A stretch of DNA of 49,661 nucleotides from the NCBI GenBank assembly GCA_020848735.1, contig JADLHO010000053.1, positions 1-49,661 on the forward strand, written 5' to 3'. The position numbers were made by a program, and so were the translations under genes. The notes below the pieces were generated by a model. That model worked only from the letters and a program-made list of their open reading frames with translations, was not told the origin of the DNA and ran no database searches. Source of the DNA: Planctomycetota bacterium. Its GTDB lineage: Bacteria; Planctomycetota; UBA1135; UBA2386. Shown here piece by piece: positions 34,190 to 42,288 of the stretch (position 1 is its first letter; every line of letters starts with the position of its first letter).

Positions 34190-37100
34190 ATGACGACGAG
34201 CACGCCGAGGACTGCGACCCGACGCGGGATGGCCCGCCGCGAAAGCCCTCACCGACGCCGCTCTGGTGCCCCGCTCGCGGCCCTGGGTGCGCTCCTCGCC
34301 GTGCTCGCCGCGCCGCTGCCGGCGCAGCAGGACGACGACGCCCGCGGCGACGGCCTCTACTCGCTGCCGCGCTCGCAGGACGACCTCGCCGAGCTGCGCC
34401 TGGCGCTCAGCGACCTCGCCGAGAAGCGCTACGAGACCGCCGCCGAGCGCCTCCATCGCCTCCTGCGCGAGGGCGGTCACGGCGTGGTGCCGACCCTCGG
34501 CGGCGTCGACCGCTGGCAGGGCGTGCGCCTCGCGGTGCTGACGGCGATGCGGGACTTCCCGGCCGACGCGCGTGCCGCGTACGAGCGCCTGGCGACGCGT
34601 GAGATGGGCCCCTTCGCCACGCTGCCCCTCGATCAGCTCGGCGAGGACGAGCTGCTCTGGCTCGCACGGAGCTTCCCGACCGCGAGCCGCGGCATCGCCG
34701 CGCGTCTGCGGCTCGGCGATCTCGCCCTCGAGCGCGGTGACGCCCTGCGCGCGTGCGAGCAGTTCCGGTGCGCCGACGACGCGATCCAGAGGGACGACCC
34801 GCGCCGCGTGGCGTTGCGCGAACGCCGCGAGCTCGCCGACCTCATGGTGCGCGGCGCACTCGACGCGCTCGACGGCGGTGCGCCGCTCGCCGGCACCGTG
34901 GAGTCGGCACTCACCGCGCTCGGGGAGGGCGGCTGGCCGGCCTACGGCGGCGGGTACGACGGCGGTCGCCCGATGCACGAGCCCGCGATCGCGCGCCTGT
35001 CGCCCTACCAGCTCCCGATCGAGGTCGACGGCTTCGACCTCAATCCCTTCCCGCTGCATCTGGTCGGCGACCTGACCGGCGTCTTCGTCAACGACGGCCA
35101 CTCGGTGCGCGCCCTCGACCCGATCGCGCGGCGGCTGCTCTGGGAGGCACCCGGTCCGATGACCGAGGTCGAGGACTGGGGCGAACTGCGGGACGGCATC
35201 AACCGCGACGTCATCCTCGCCTGCGCGGCGAGCGACGAGATCGTGGTGGCCGCGCTGCAGGTGCCGGCGAACGTCGTCGGCGCGAGCCAGACGCGGATGT
35301 ACCGCGACGCGATCCCGATCCTGCAGAAGATGCCCTCGCGGCGGCTCTTCGCGTTCGAGCGGTCCACCGGCAAGCGACTCTGGTCGCATTGGGACGAGCT
35401 CGAGGGGCCGCTCGCGCGCCGCTTCGAGGGTCATGACGCGGCGGGTGCCCCGCTCGTCCACGGCGACACGGTGTATGCCGCGGTGCACGATCCGACGGGC
35501 GCGATCTCCTATGCGATCGCCGCCTACGACCTGCAGACCGGCGAGCTGCGCTGGCGTCGGCTGATCTGCGCGAGCCAGCAGGAGGTCAACATGTTCGGCA
35601 ACTCGCGGCAGGAGTTCGCCGCGGGGCCGATCGCGATGCACGCCGGCGTCGTCTATGGCACGACCAACCTGGGCGTCGTCTACGCGGTGAATGCCGAGGA
35701 CGGCAGCATCCGCTGGATCACCGGCTATCCGACGATCTCGCTGCCGCCGGCACAGCTCCAGGGGCAGGACCGCCGCATGGTCTACTTCGCGAACAACCCG
35801 ATCGTCGTCGCGGACGGCGTGCTCGCGACGACGCCGCTGGACTCGGAGTGGGCGCTCGGACTCGACCTCGAGACCGGGATGACCCAATGGCGGATGCGCT
35901 TCCAGCCCCTGCCCTCGGTCACCGTGCGCTGGTTGCTCGGCGCGCTCGGCGACGAGTTCGTGTTCGCGGGCGCCGGCATCGTCGCCGTGCGGGCGCGGGA
36001 GAGCACCGAGACCGGCCGCGCGAGCGCACGCCTCGTCGCGTCGGAGCAGGCCGGCGGCAACAACTACTACCGGGCCTCGGCCGTGCCGCGCGGCGCGGTC
36101 ACGAAGGACCGCATCTGGTTCGTCGGCGCCGACGGTGCGCTCCGGATCTTCGACTCCCGCGGCAACCGCGACCCGCGCGCGAACGACCTCAAGGACGCCC
36201 ACTACGGCAACCTGTTGCTCGTCGATGGTCTGCTCGCGGTCGCGTCGGACACCAGCGTCGTGATCTGGCACGACCAGGATGGACTGGTCCGCGACGCCCG
36301 CGAACGCGTCCTGAAGCGCCCCGACGATCCGGCGGCCGCGCTGCGCCTCGCCCGACTCGAGCGCGCGCGCCTCGGCGACGAACTCCTCGGCTCGAGCGGC
36401 GAACGCGTCGAACAGCTCTTCGCGCACGGCCTCGAACTCGCGACGGCGCGGGGTCTCGGCCCGGGCTCGCGGACCTGGCAGGGTCTCGCGGACGGTCTCT
36501 TCGAGCTCGCGTTCGACCGTGCGCGCGCGGAGCGCGACGCCGACCCGGCGAACGCGCTGCGCCGCCTGCGACGCGTCCGCGACCTCGCGACCGAGGCCCG
36601 GCCCTGGCTCCGCGTGCAGCAGGAGATCCTCGAACTGGTCGGCGCCGACGACACCGCCGCGCTCGACGAACTCGCGCGGATGGCGGGCCGCTGGCCCGAT
36701 GAGACCTTCGTGTTCCGCGACGTCGGGCGATTGCGCGTCGCGACCTACGGCAAGCTGGCGAGCGTCGCGCGCACCAAGGACCCCGCGGCCGCGATGCAGC
36801 TCTGCCAGGAACTCGTCACGCGGCATGGCGAGGAGCAGGTCGGTGAACGCTCGGTGCGCGAGCTCGCGGTCGCCGCGCTCGAGCGCCTGATCGAGCGCCA
36901 CGGCCGCGAGCCCTACGCCGCGATCGAGCGCGAGGCCGGCGAGGCCCTGACGCGCGCGGCCGACTCCGCCGAGGCGCTCAAACAGGTGGTGTGGCGCTTC
37001 CCGACGAGCGAGGCCGCGCGCGGCGCGACCGCGCGCATGCTCGACGCCGCGATCGAACGCGGAGACCTCGGGATCGCGGCACTCGCCTACGCCGAGGCGA

Positions 37101-38650
37101 CGGCGCGGAGCGCGGTGCCGGCGAGCGTCATGCGCCGCCTGCTCGCCGCGGCCGAGAAGCGCGGCAACCAGGCGCTCGGCGACGGCCTCGCGGCGCGGCT
37201 GGTCGAGCGCCACGGCGCCGAGCGTTCCGACTTCGCGCAGGACGGCGGCGCGACCTACGCCGAGCTCTTCCGCGAGCGGCGGCCCGCCGAGCTGCCGGCG
37301 CCGCGCAAGATCGAACTGCCCGTCGAACCGATCGCGACGCTCACCGCGCCCAACGTGCAATCGGCGCTCTCGCTCGTGCGCGTCGCGCGCGCGCCGGGCT
37401 TCCCCGACGACGACCGCCTGCCCCTGCTGCTGCGCGTCGACAACGTCCAGCTCGTCGGGATGGACCTCGAGGCGAAGCCGGCGGGACTCGCCGACGCGCG
37501 CTTCACGGTGTCGCTGCGCGGGACCGCCGACGACTCGATGCTCAACGAGCCGGTGCTCGTCTGCGGCTCGCGGCTCGTCGTCGACGAGTCCAGCCGGGTC
37601 TTCGCCCTCGACCGCGCGAGCGGACAGGTGCTCTGGGAGCTGCCCGCGGGTCGCGGTCGGTCCTGCAAGGTGCTCGGTGCGAGCGACGGCGTCTTGGTCG
37701 TGTTCTCGCGCAACGCCGGCACGCACGCGGACGCGGCATTGCTGCGGATGGTCGAGCCGTCGACGGGCGTCGTGCTCGCGAAGATCGACGTCGCCGGCAC
37801 CACGCCGGGCGTCGAGCCGATCCTCTCGGATGGCCGGCTCTGGCTCTTCGACGCGCGCGATCAAGACGCCGTCGCGTTCCGCTGCTTCGACCCGCTCGAC
37901 GGTCGCGAGCTCGCGGCGACGCCGCTCGGCGCGAAGGTCCTGCGCGAGCTCGGGCTCGCCGGCAGCGCATCCCATCGGCTCGCCGAGCCCGGCGTGGTCG
38001 GCAAGAGCTTCGCCGACGGCGAGCGGCTCTACGTGCCCGTCGATCTCAACCAGATCGACGAGCCCTCGCGCCTCGTCGCATTGAAGCGCGGCAGCGGCGA
38101 GGTGAGCTGGCGCTGGTCGGGCCTGCCGGGCTGTTCGATCACGCGGATCGGCAAGCGAGGGAACCGGCTCGTGATCTTCGAGCGCAGCACCCTGCTCGCC
38201 CGGCTCTCCCTGCTCGACGAGCTCGGCAGCGTGGTCGCGAGCTACGACTTCGCCGCCCAGGCCAATGCGCAGGGCTGGGCGGACCGCAACAGCGCCGCCA
38301 CGGCCCCCGATCCCCTGCTGATCACCGACAAGTCGAACGGCACGTTGCGCCTGACCTGCGTCTCGCTCCAGCCGGGCGGACCGCGCTTCCAGATCGAACT
38401 CGCGCGCACCGACTCGGTGCAGCGCGAACCGATCGTCGGCGACGGCTTCCTCGTCCTGCCGACCTATGTCAGCGGCCGTCAGGAGCCGCTCGTGCAGGTC
38501 GTCGATCTCGCGACGCGGAAGGCCGCCCTCCCGAGCCAGGATCCCGCGCTTAGACTGGGGCTCACCCGCCCGTTGCGCGTGCATGCGCACGATGGCCAGG
38601 TCGTCCTCGAAACCCTCGATGCCCTGCGCGTGATGGGTACCCGCCGATGA
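34190..38650 (+). CDS. Giant exported protein with PQQ-type beta-propellers and helical repeats
   Basis: The 1486-residue protein has a long basic lead and a signal segment (GAPLAALGALLAVLAAPLPAQ, about 26-46). A TPR-like helical part follows (about 60-230). A first propeller has BamB/PQQ-type blades: VRALDPIARRLLWEA, LFAFERSTGKRLWSHW, IAAYDLQTGELRWRR and VVYAVNAEDGSIRWITG. A helical middle (about 700-1030, repeated ELA/ALERL segments) comes next, then a second propeller (FALDRASGQVLWELP, LVALKRGSGEVSWRW). Such propellers usually bind protein rather than PQQ. A good ribosome-binding site (AGGAAA) lies 8 nt before the ATG. Its stop overlaps the next start by 4 bp. Confidence 0.88.
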   Translation: MTTSTPRTATRRGMARRESPHRRRSGAPLAALGALLAVLAAPLPAQQDDDARGDGLYSLPRSQDDLAELRLALSDLAEKRYETAAERLHRLLREGGHGVVPTLGGVDRWQGVRLAVLTAMRDFPADARAAYERLATREMGPFATLPLDQLGEDELLWLARSFPTASRGIAARLRLGDLALERGDALRACEQFRCADDAIQRDDPRRVALRERRELADLMVRGALDALDGGAPLAGTVESALTALGEGGWPAYGGGYDGGRPMHEPAIARLSPYQLPIEVDGFDLNPFPLHLVGDLTGVFVNDGHSVRALDPIARRLLWEAPGPMTEVEDWGELRDGINRDVILACAASDEIVVAALQVPANVVGASQTRMYRDAIPILQKMPSRRLFAFERSTGKRLWSHWDELEGPLARRFEGHDAAGAPLVHGDTVYAAVHDPTGAISYAIAAYDLQTGELRWRRLICASQQEVNMFGNSRQEFAAGPIAMHAGVVYGTTNLGVVYAVNAEDGSIRWITGYPTISLPPAQLQGQDRRMVYFANNPIVVADGVLATTPLDSEWALGLDLETGMTQWRMRFQPLPSVTVRWLLGALGDEFVFAGAGIVAVRARESTETGRASARLVASEQAGGNNYYRASAVPRGAVTKDRIWFVGADGALRIFDSRGNRDPRANDLKDAHYGNLLLVDGLLAVASDTSVVIWHDQDGLVRDARERVLKRPDDPAAALRLARLERARLGDELLGSSGERVEQLFAHGLELATARGLGPGSRTWQGLADGLFELAFDRARAERDADPANALRRLRRVRDLATEARPWLRVQQEILELVGADDTAALDELARMAGRWPDETFVFRDVGRLRVATYGKLASVARTKDPAAAMQLCQELVTRHGEEQVGERSVRELAVAALERLIERHGREPYAAIEREAGEALTRAADSAEALKQVVWRFPTSEAARGATARMLDAAIERGDLGIAALAYAEATARSAVPASVMRRLLAAAEKRGNQALGDGLAARLVERHGAERSDFAQDGGATYAELFRERRPAELPAPRKIELPVEPIATLTAPNVQSALSLVRVARAPGFPDDDRLPLLLRVDNVQLVGMDLEAKPAGLADARFTVSLRGTADDSMLNEPVLVCGSRLVVDESSRVFALDRASGQVLWELPAGRGRSCKVLGASDGVLVVFSRNAGTHADAALLRMVEPSTGVVLAKIDVAGTTPGVEPILSDGRLWLFDARDQDAVAFRCFDPLDGRELAATPLGAKVLRELGLAGSASHRLAEPGVVGKSFADGERLYVPVDLNQIDEPSRLVALKRGSGEVSWRWSGLPGCSITRIGKRGNRLVIFERSTLLARLSLLDELGSVVASYDFAAQANAQGWADRNSAATAPDPLLITDKSNGTLRLTCVSLQPGGPRFQIELARTDSVQREPIVGDGFLVLPTYVSGRQEPLVQVVDLATRKAALPSQDPALRLGLTRPLRVHAHDGQVVLETLDALRVMGTRR
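38551..38556 (+). promoter_or_regulatory. possible internal promoter box TAGACT inside the propeller gene
   Basis: TAGACT lies within the coding sequence 96 nt before the toroid gene. It identically matches the proposed moxR box. It is formed by codons CTT-AGA-CTG, of which CTT and AGA are rare in this very GC-rich DNA. Confidence 0.3.
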
Positions 38651-39900
38651 ACTCCAACCGCGATGGGCAGTCCTCTGATCACGGCGATCCCCCGCGCCGG
38701 AATCCGGCGCCCGAGACGCTCGGCATGCCGATGAAGTCCCTCGTGACCAAGCCCTCCCCGACATCTGCGCCCCGTCGCCGCGGCCTCGCGCTCCTGGGCG
38801 CGCCGCTCCTCCTCGCGATCGCGAGCGGCATGAGCCCGGCCCAGGAGCACCAGCGCCGCATCGCCGTCACCTCCGGCGAGGAGTGGATCACACCGGAGGT
38901 CGGGCGCGCCGCCGCGCGCGCGCTGAAGTGGCTGGCCGAGCAGCAATCCCAGGACGGCTATTGGGCGCAGGACATCGGGTTCAAGCTCAACACCGACTAC
39001 AGCATCATGGAGGCGGATGCGCCGCACGTCGGCGTCACCGCGCTCGCTCTGATCGCCTTCCTCGCCGGCGGCAACCTGCCCGGCCGCGGCGAATACGGGC
39101 AGGTGCTCGAGCGCGGCATCACCTACCTCCTCGGCTGCCTGAAGGAGGACGGCTACATCACCGACCACGGCTCGAGGATGTACGACCACGCCTTCGCGAC
39201 GCTGTTCCTCGCGGAGGTCTACGGGATGACGGCGCGCAGCGACGTGCGCAAGGCCTTGCAGTCCGCCGTCAACATCATCGTCGACTCGCAGAACCGCGAA
39301 GGTGGCTGGCGCTACAAGCCCTTCGCTCGCGAGTCGGACATGTCGATCACCGTCTGTCAGGTGCTCGCCCTGCGGTCGGCGCGCAACGTCGGCATCGCGG
39401 TGCCGTCGCGGACGATCCGCGACGCCGAGCGCTACGTGCGACGCAGCGCGGTCTCACGCCGCGAGGGCAATTACAACTACGGCTACTCGCCCTACAACGA
39501 GGGCGGGGCCTTCACCTATCAGCTCCGGGGTCACAGCCGCGCGACCTTCCCGCTGACCGCCGCCGGCGTCACGACCCTGCACGCCGCCGGGATCTACGAC
39601 GACCCGGTCATCGACGACGCGTTCGAGTTCCTCGACTCGCAGATGCCCGACTTCAACCGCTATTACTTCGGGCACTACTTCTTCTACTACGGCCACTATT
39701 ACGCGGTGCAGGCCTACTACACGGCCGGCGGTGACCGCTTCAAGAACTACTTCCGCAGCATCCGCGACCTCCTGTTGCGCCAGCAGCAATCGAATGGCTC
39801 GTGGCCCTGCCAGGTCGGACCGGGCGAAGCGTTCTCGACGGCCGTCGCGGCGCTCATCCTGCAGATCCCCTACCAGTACCTCCCGATCTTCCAGCGCTGA
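38647..39900 (+). CDS. Exported alpha/alpha-toroid (terpenoid-cyclase-like) protein
   Basis: The 417-residue protein begins at the ATG that overlaps the previous stop (ATGA). The signal sequence is set back from the N-terminus (RRRGLALLGAPLLLAIASG, about 42-62). A later start at M27 or M29 is possible. The rest is a helical toroid with the repeated Q-x-x-x-G-x-W pattern (AEQQSQDGYWAQ, VDSQNREGGWRYKP, RQQQSNGSWPCQVGPGEAFSTA) and a Tyr-rich hairpin (YYFGHYFFYYGHYYAVQ). No DxDD or zinc site is evident, so a scaffold or ligand-binding role is more likely than cyclisation. Close homologues belong to prenyltransferase/squalene-oxidase-repeat proteins. The next gene starts after 9 bp. Confidence 0.88.
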   Translation: MNSNRDGQSSDHGDPPRRNPAPETLGMPMKSLVTKPSPTSAPRRRGLALLGAPLLLAIASGMSPAQEHQRRIAVTSGEEWITPEVGRAAARALKWLAEQQSQDGYWAQDIGFKLNTDYSIMEADAPHVGVTALALIAFLAGGNLPGRGEYGQVLERGITYLLGCLKEDGYITDHGSRMYDHAFATLFLAEVYGMTARSDVRKALQSAVNIIVDSQNREGGWRYKPFARESDMSITVCQVLALRSARNVGIAVPSRTIRDAERYVRRSAVSRREGNYNYGYSPYNEGGAFTYQLRGHSRATFPLTAAGVTTLHAAGIYDDPVIDDAFEFLDSQMPDFNRYYFGHYFFYYGHYYAVQAYYTAGGDRFKNYFRSIRDLLLRQQQSNGSWPCQVGPGEAFSTAVAALILQIPYQYLPIFQR

Positions 39901-39909
39901 CGAGGCACC

Positions 39910-42288
39910 TTGCTCCGCGAGAACGACAGCGACCGAGACCCGAACGCGAACGACGCCCGGCGCGTGGAGTCCATCCGCGCGCGCACGCAGGACCTCGATC
40001 GCGTGCTGCAGTCGCAGCGCCGGCGCATCCGCGCACGCTTCCTGATCCACGGCCTCGGCTGGATCGTCGGCGCGGTCACCCTGATCGGCCTCTTCGCCTT
40101 CGTGCTCGACTACACCCTGCGCGTCCCGGCGCTGGTGCGGCTCGCGCTCTCGCTCGGCACGCTCGTCTATCTGGCGTTCGCGTTGCGCCGTCGCGTGCTG
40201 TACCCGCTGAACAAGGCGATCGGCGCGGACGACGTGGCGCTCGCCGTGGAGCAGCGCTTCCCCGAGCTCCGGCAGGAGCTCATCACGGCCCTCCAGCTCG
40301 GCCGTGGCCTCGGGCAGCACGGCGAAGCGGCGCTGCGCGGCGAGTCCGCGGGCATGCTCGAGCGGGTCGTGGACCAGGCGGCGGAGTCGGCGCGCCGCCT
40401 GCCGCTCGGCGAGCTCCTCTCGCTGCGCCGCACGGCGCGGGTCTGGGCCGCCGCCGGCGCCGCACTCGCGATCGCGGCGATCGTCGTCGTCCCGCGCGCG
40501 GACGCCTTCGGCGTCTTCCTGCGCCGTGCGCTCGGCTCGAGCGCGGAGTACCCGCGCCGCACGCACCTCTTCGTCGAGCTGCCCGAGGGCCAACCCGAGT
40601 TCATCGTACAGCGCGACGGCGCCACGGCCCTGGTCACGCTGGGCGCCGGCACCGACCTGCCGGTGCTCGTGCGCGCCGAGGGCGAGATCCCTCGCGAGGC
40701 CTTCCTGATGGTCGAGGGTGGCCGCGGGCTGCCGGCCTCGATCGCGATGACGCAGCGCCCGGGCGAGCGCTTCCGCCACGTCTTCCGCCGCGTGCAGGGC
40801 GAGTTCCGCTTCCACGCCCGCGGTGGTGACGACGAGTCCGGCGACCTGCTCGTGACCGTGCGCGCGGTCGAACCGCCGCTGGTCGCCGCCGTCGACGCGA
40901 CCCTCGAGTTCCCCGCCTACACCGGGCTGCCGCCCGAGACGCGCCAGGGCGGCGCGATCGAAGCCCTGGCCGGCACGCGGGTCGCCCTCGCGATCGGCAC
41001 GACGGCGCCCGTCGTGCGCGCCGAGCTGCGCTTCGTGCAGGGCGGCAACATCGTGAAGCTCGAGCCGACGCGCATCGACGACGACTCGGGCGCCGGCCGG
41101 CGCTTCCAGGCGCGCTTCGACGTGCTGGTCTCCGACCAGTACGAGATCCACCTCTTCGGCGAGCAGCAGCTCGCGAATCCGCGGCCCGCGAGCTACCCGA
41201 TCCTCGCGCTCGAGGACAAGGCGCCCACGGGGCGCGTGCTCACGCCGTCGAACGACGACGTGCAGGTCGTGGTCCCCACCGCGACGTTGCCGCTGCGCCT
41301 CGTCGCGAGCGACGACTTCGGACTCGCCGTCGTCGCGCTCGCCAGCGCGAGCGGAGCGCCGGATTCCGCACGCCGGCGCGAGCTGCTCGTGAACGGCCCC
41401 GGACCGCGCCCGCGGGAGATCGTCATCACCGAGCTGCTCGCGGTGCGCGAACTCGGCCCGGTCGGCGGCAACGGCCCCGTGCAGGGCGACGCGATCGCCC
41501 TCGAACTCGAACTGGTCGACAACCGCGCTCCCGAGGCGGGTCGGACGCAGCTCCCCCGCCGCACGGTGCACATCGTCGACGAGGTCGAGCTGATGCGGCG
41601 GCTCGCCGCGCAGTTCCGTCGCGTGCGCGCCGACGTCGAGTCGGCGCTGCAGACCCAGCGCGAGCGTCGCGACGCGCTCGAGGGTCTGCTCGAGTCACCG
41701 CCCGAGGCGAGCGGTGCGGGTCGGAGCCCGCAGCTCGTCGCCCTCGAGGTCGGCCAGGGCCGCGTGCTCGCGAGCTGTCGCCGCGTCCGCGAGGGACTCC
41801 AGCACGCGTTCGACGCGCACCTCTTCAACGGTCTCGAAGGCGCGGACTCCGCGCACGCCGTCGCCGCGGCGGAGTTCTGGCTGCGCTTCCATCGGGAGAC
41901 CGCGAGCGACGCCGACCGCGAGCCCGCGTTCTACCGCGCGCTCGCCGAGGAACAGCGCGCGGGGCGCATCGGCCGCATGGAGAAGGCGCTCGACCCCTTG
42001 CTCGACATGACGCTCCGCGCGGATCGGCTCGTCGAGGAGCTCGCGAACCGCGCGCTCGCGGGCCTCGAGAAGGCCTCGATCGCGGGTGAGCCCGAGAACG
42101 TGCTGGCCGCGCTCACCGAAGTGCGCGGTCTTCAGGTCGAAGCCGTCGCGGAACTCGAGGCGCTGCTCGCGCGCCTCGACCAGTGGAACGAGTTCCAGGA
42201 CGTCGTCCAGTCGGCGCGCGCCTTGCGCGACGCCCAACGCGACATCGAATACCGCACGCGCTCGCGCAGCGGAGAGGAGAAGAAATGA
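39910..42288 (+). CDS. DUF4175-like large membrane protein
   Basis: The 792-residue protein starts at TTG 39910; no ATG or GTG gives the full N-terminus. Two membrane segments near the start (LIHGLGWIVGAVTLIGLFAF and LVRLALSLGTLVYLAFAL) are followed by a segment (ALAVEQRFPELRQELITALQL) typical of DUF4175-type proteins. Several Ig-like strands follow (ARFDVLVSDQYEIHLFG, LRLVASDDFGLAVVALAS), then a long charged helical region from about 560 to the end. It probably spans the inner membrane and presents its beta-domains to the periplasm. The stop overlaps the next ATG by 4 bp, preceded by a strong GGAGAGGAG ribosome-binding site. Confidence 0.82.
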   Translation: MLRENDSDRDPNANDARRVESIRARTQDLDRVLQSQRRRIRARFLIHGLGWIVGAVTLIGLFAFVLDYTLRVPALVRLALSLGTLVYLAFALRRRVLYPLNKAIGADDVALAVEQRFPELRQELITALQLGRGLGQHGEAALRGESAGMLERVVDQAAESARRLPLGELLSLRRTARVWAAAGAALAIAAIVVVPRADAFGVFLRRALGSSAEYPRRTHLFVELPEGQPEFIVQRDGATALVTLGAGTDLPVLVRAEGEIPREAFLMVEGGRGLPASIAMTQRPGERFRHVFRRVQGEFRFHARGGDDESGDLLVTVRAVEPPLVAAVDATLEFPAYTGLPPETRQGGAIEALAGTRVALAIGTTAPVVRAELRFVQGGNIVKLEPTRIDDDSGAGRRFQARFDVLVSDQYEIHLFGEQQLANPRPASYPILALEDKAPTGRVLTPSNDDVQVVVPTATLPLRLVASDDFGLAVVALASASGAPDSARRRELLVNGPGPRPREIVITELLAVRELGPVGGNGPVQGDAIALELELVDNRAPEAGRTQLPRRTVHIVDEVELMRRLAAQFRRVRADVESALQTQRERRDALEGLLESPPEASGAGRSPQLVALEVGQGRVLASCRRVREGLQHAFDAHLFNGLEGADSAHAVAAAEFWLRFHRETASDADREPAFYRALAEEQRAGRIGRMEKALDPLLDMTLRADRLVEELANRALAGLEKASIAGEPENVLAALTEVRGLQVEAVAELEALLARLDQWNEFQDVVQSARALRDAQRDIEYRTRSRSGEEKK

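Noticed and set aside
31520-38764. A 2414-codon open frame on the minus strand opposite the VWA and propeller genes
   Set aside because: It is a shadow caused by high GC content. The translation is Arg/Glu/His-rich, has no domain pattern, and the sense strand carries clear proteins.
38647-39900. Active squalene-hopene cyclase or prenyltransferase
   Set aside because: Only the toroid repeats are present. No DxDD motif, zinc ligands or normal cyclase length is seen, and the protein carries an export signal.
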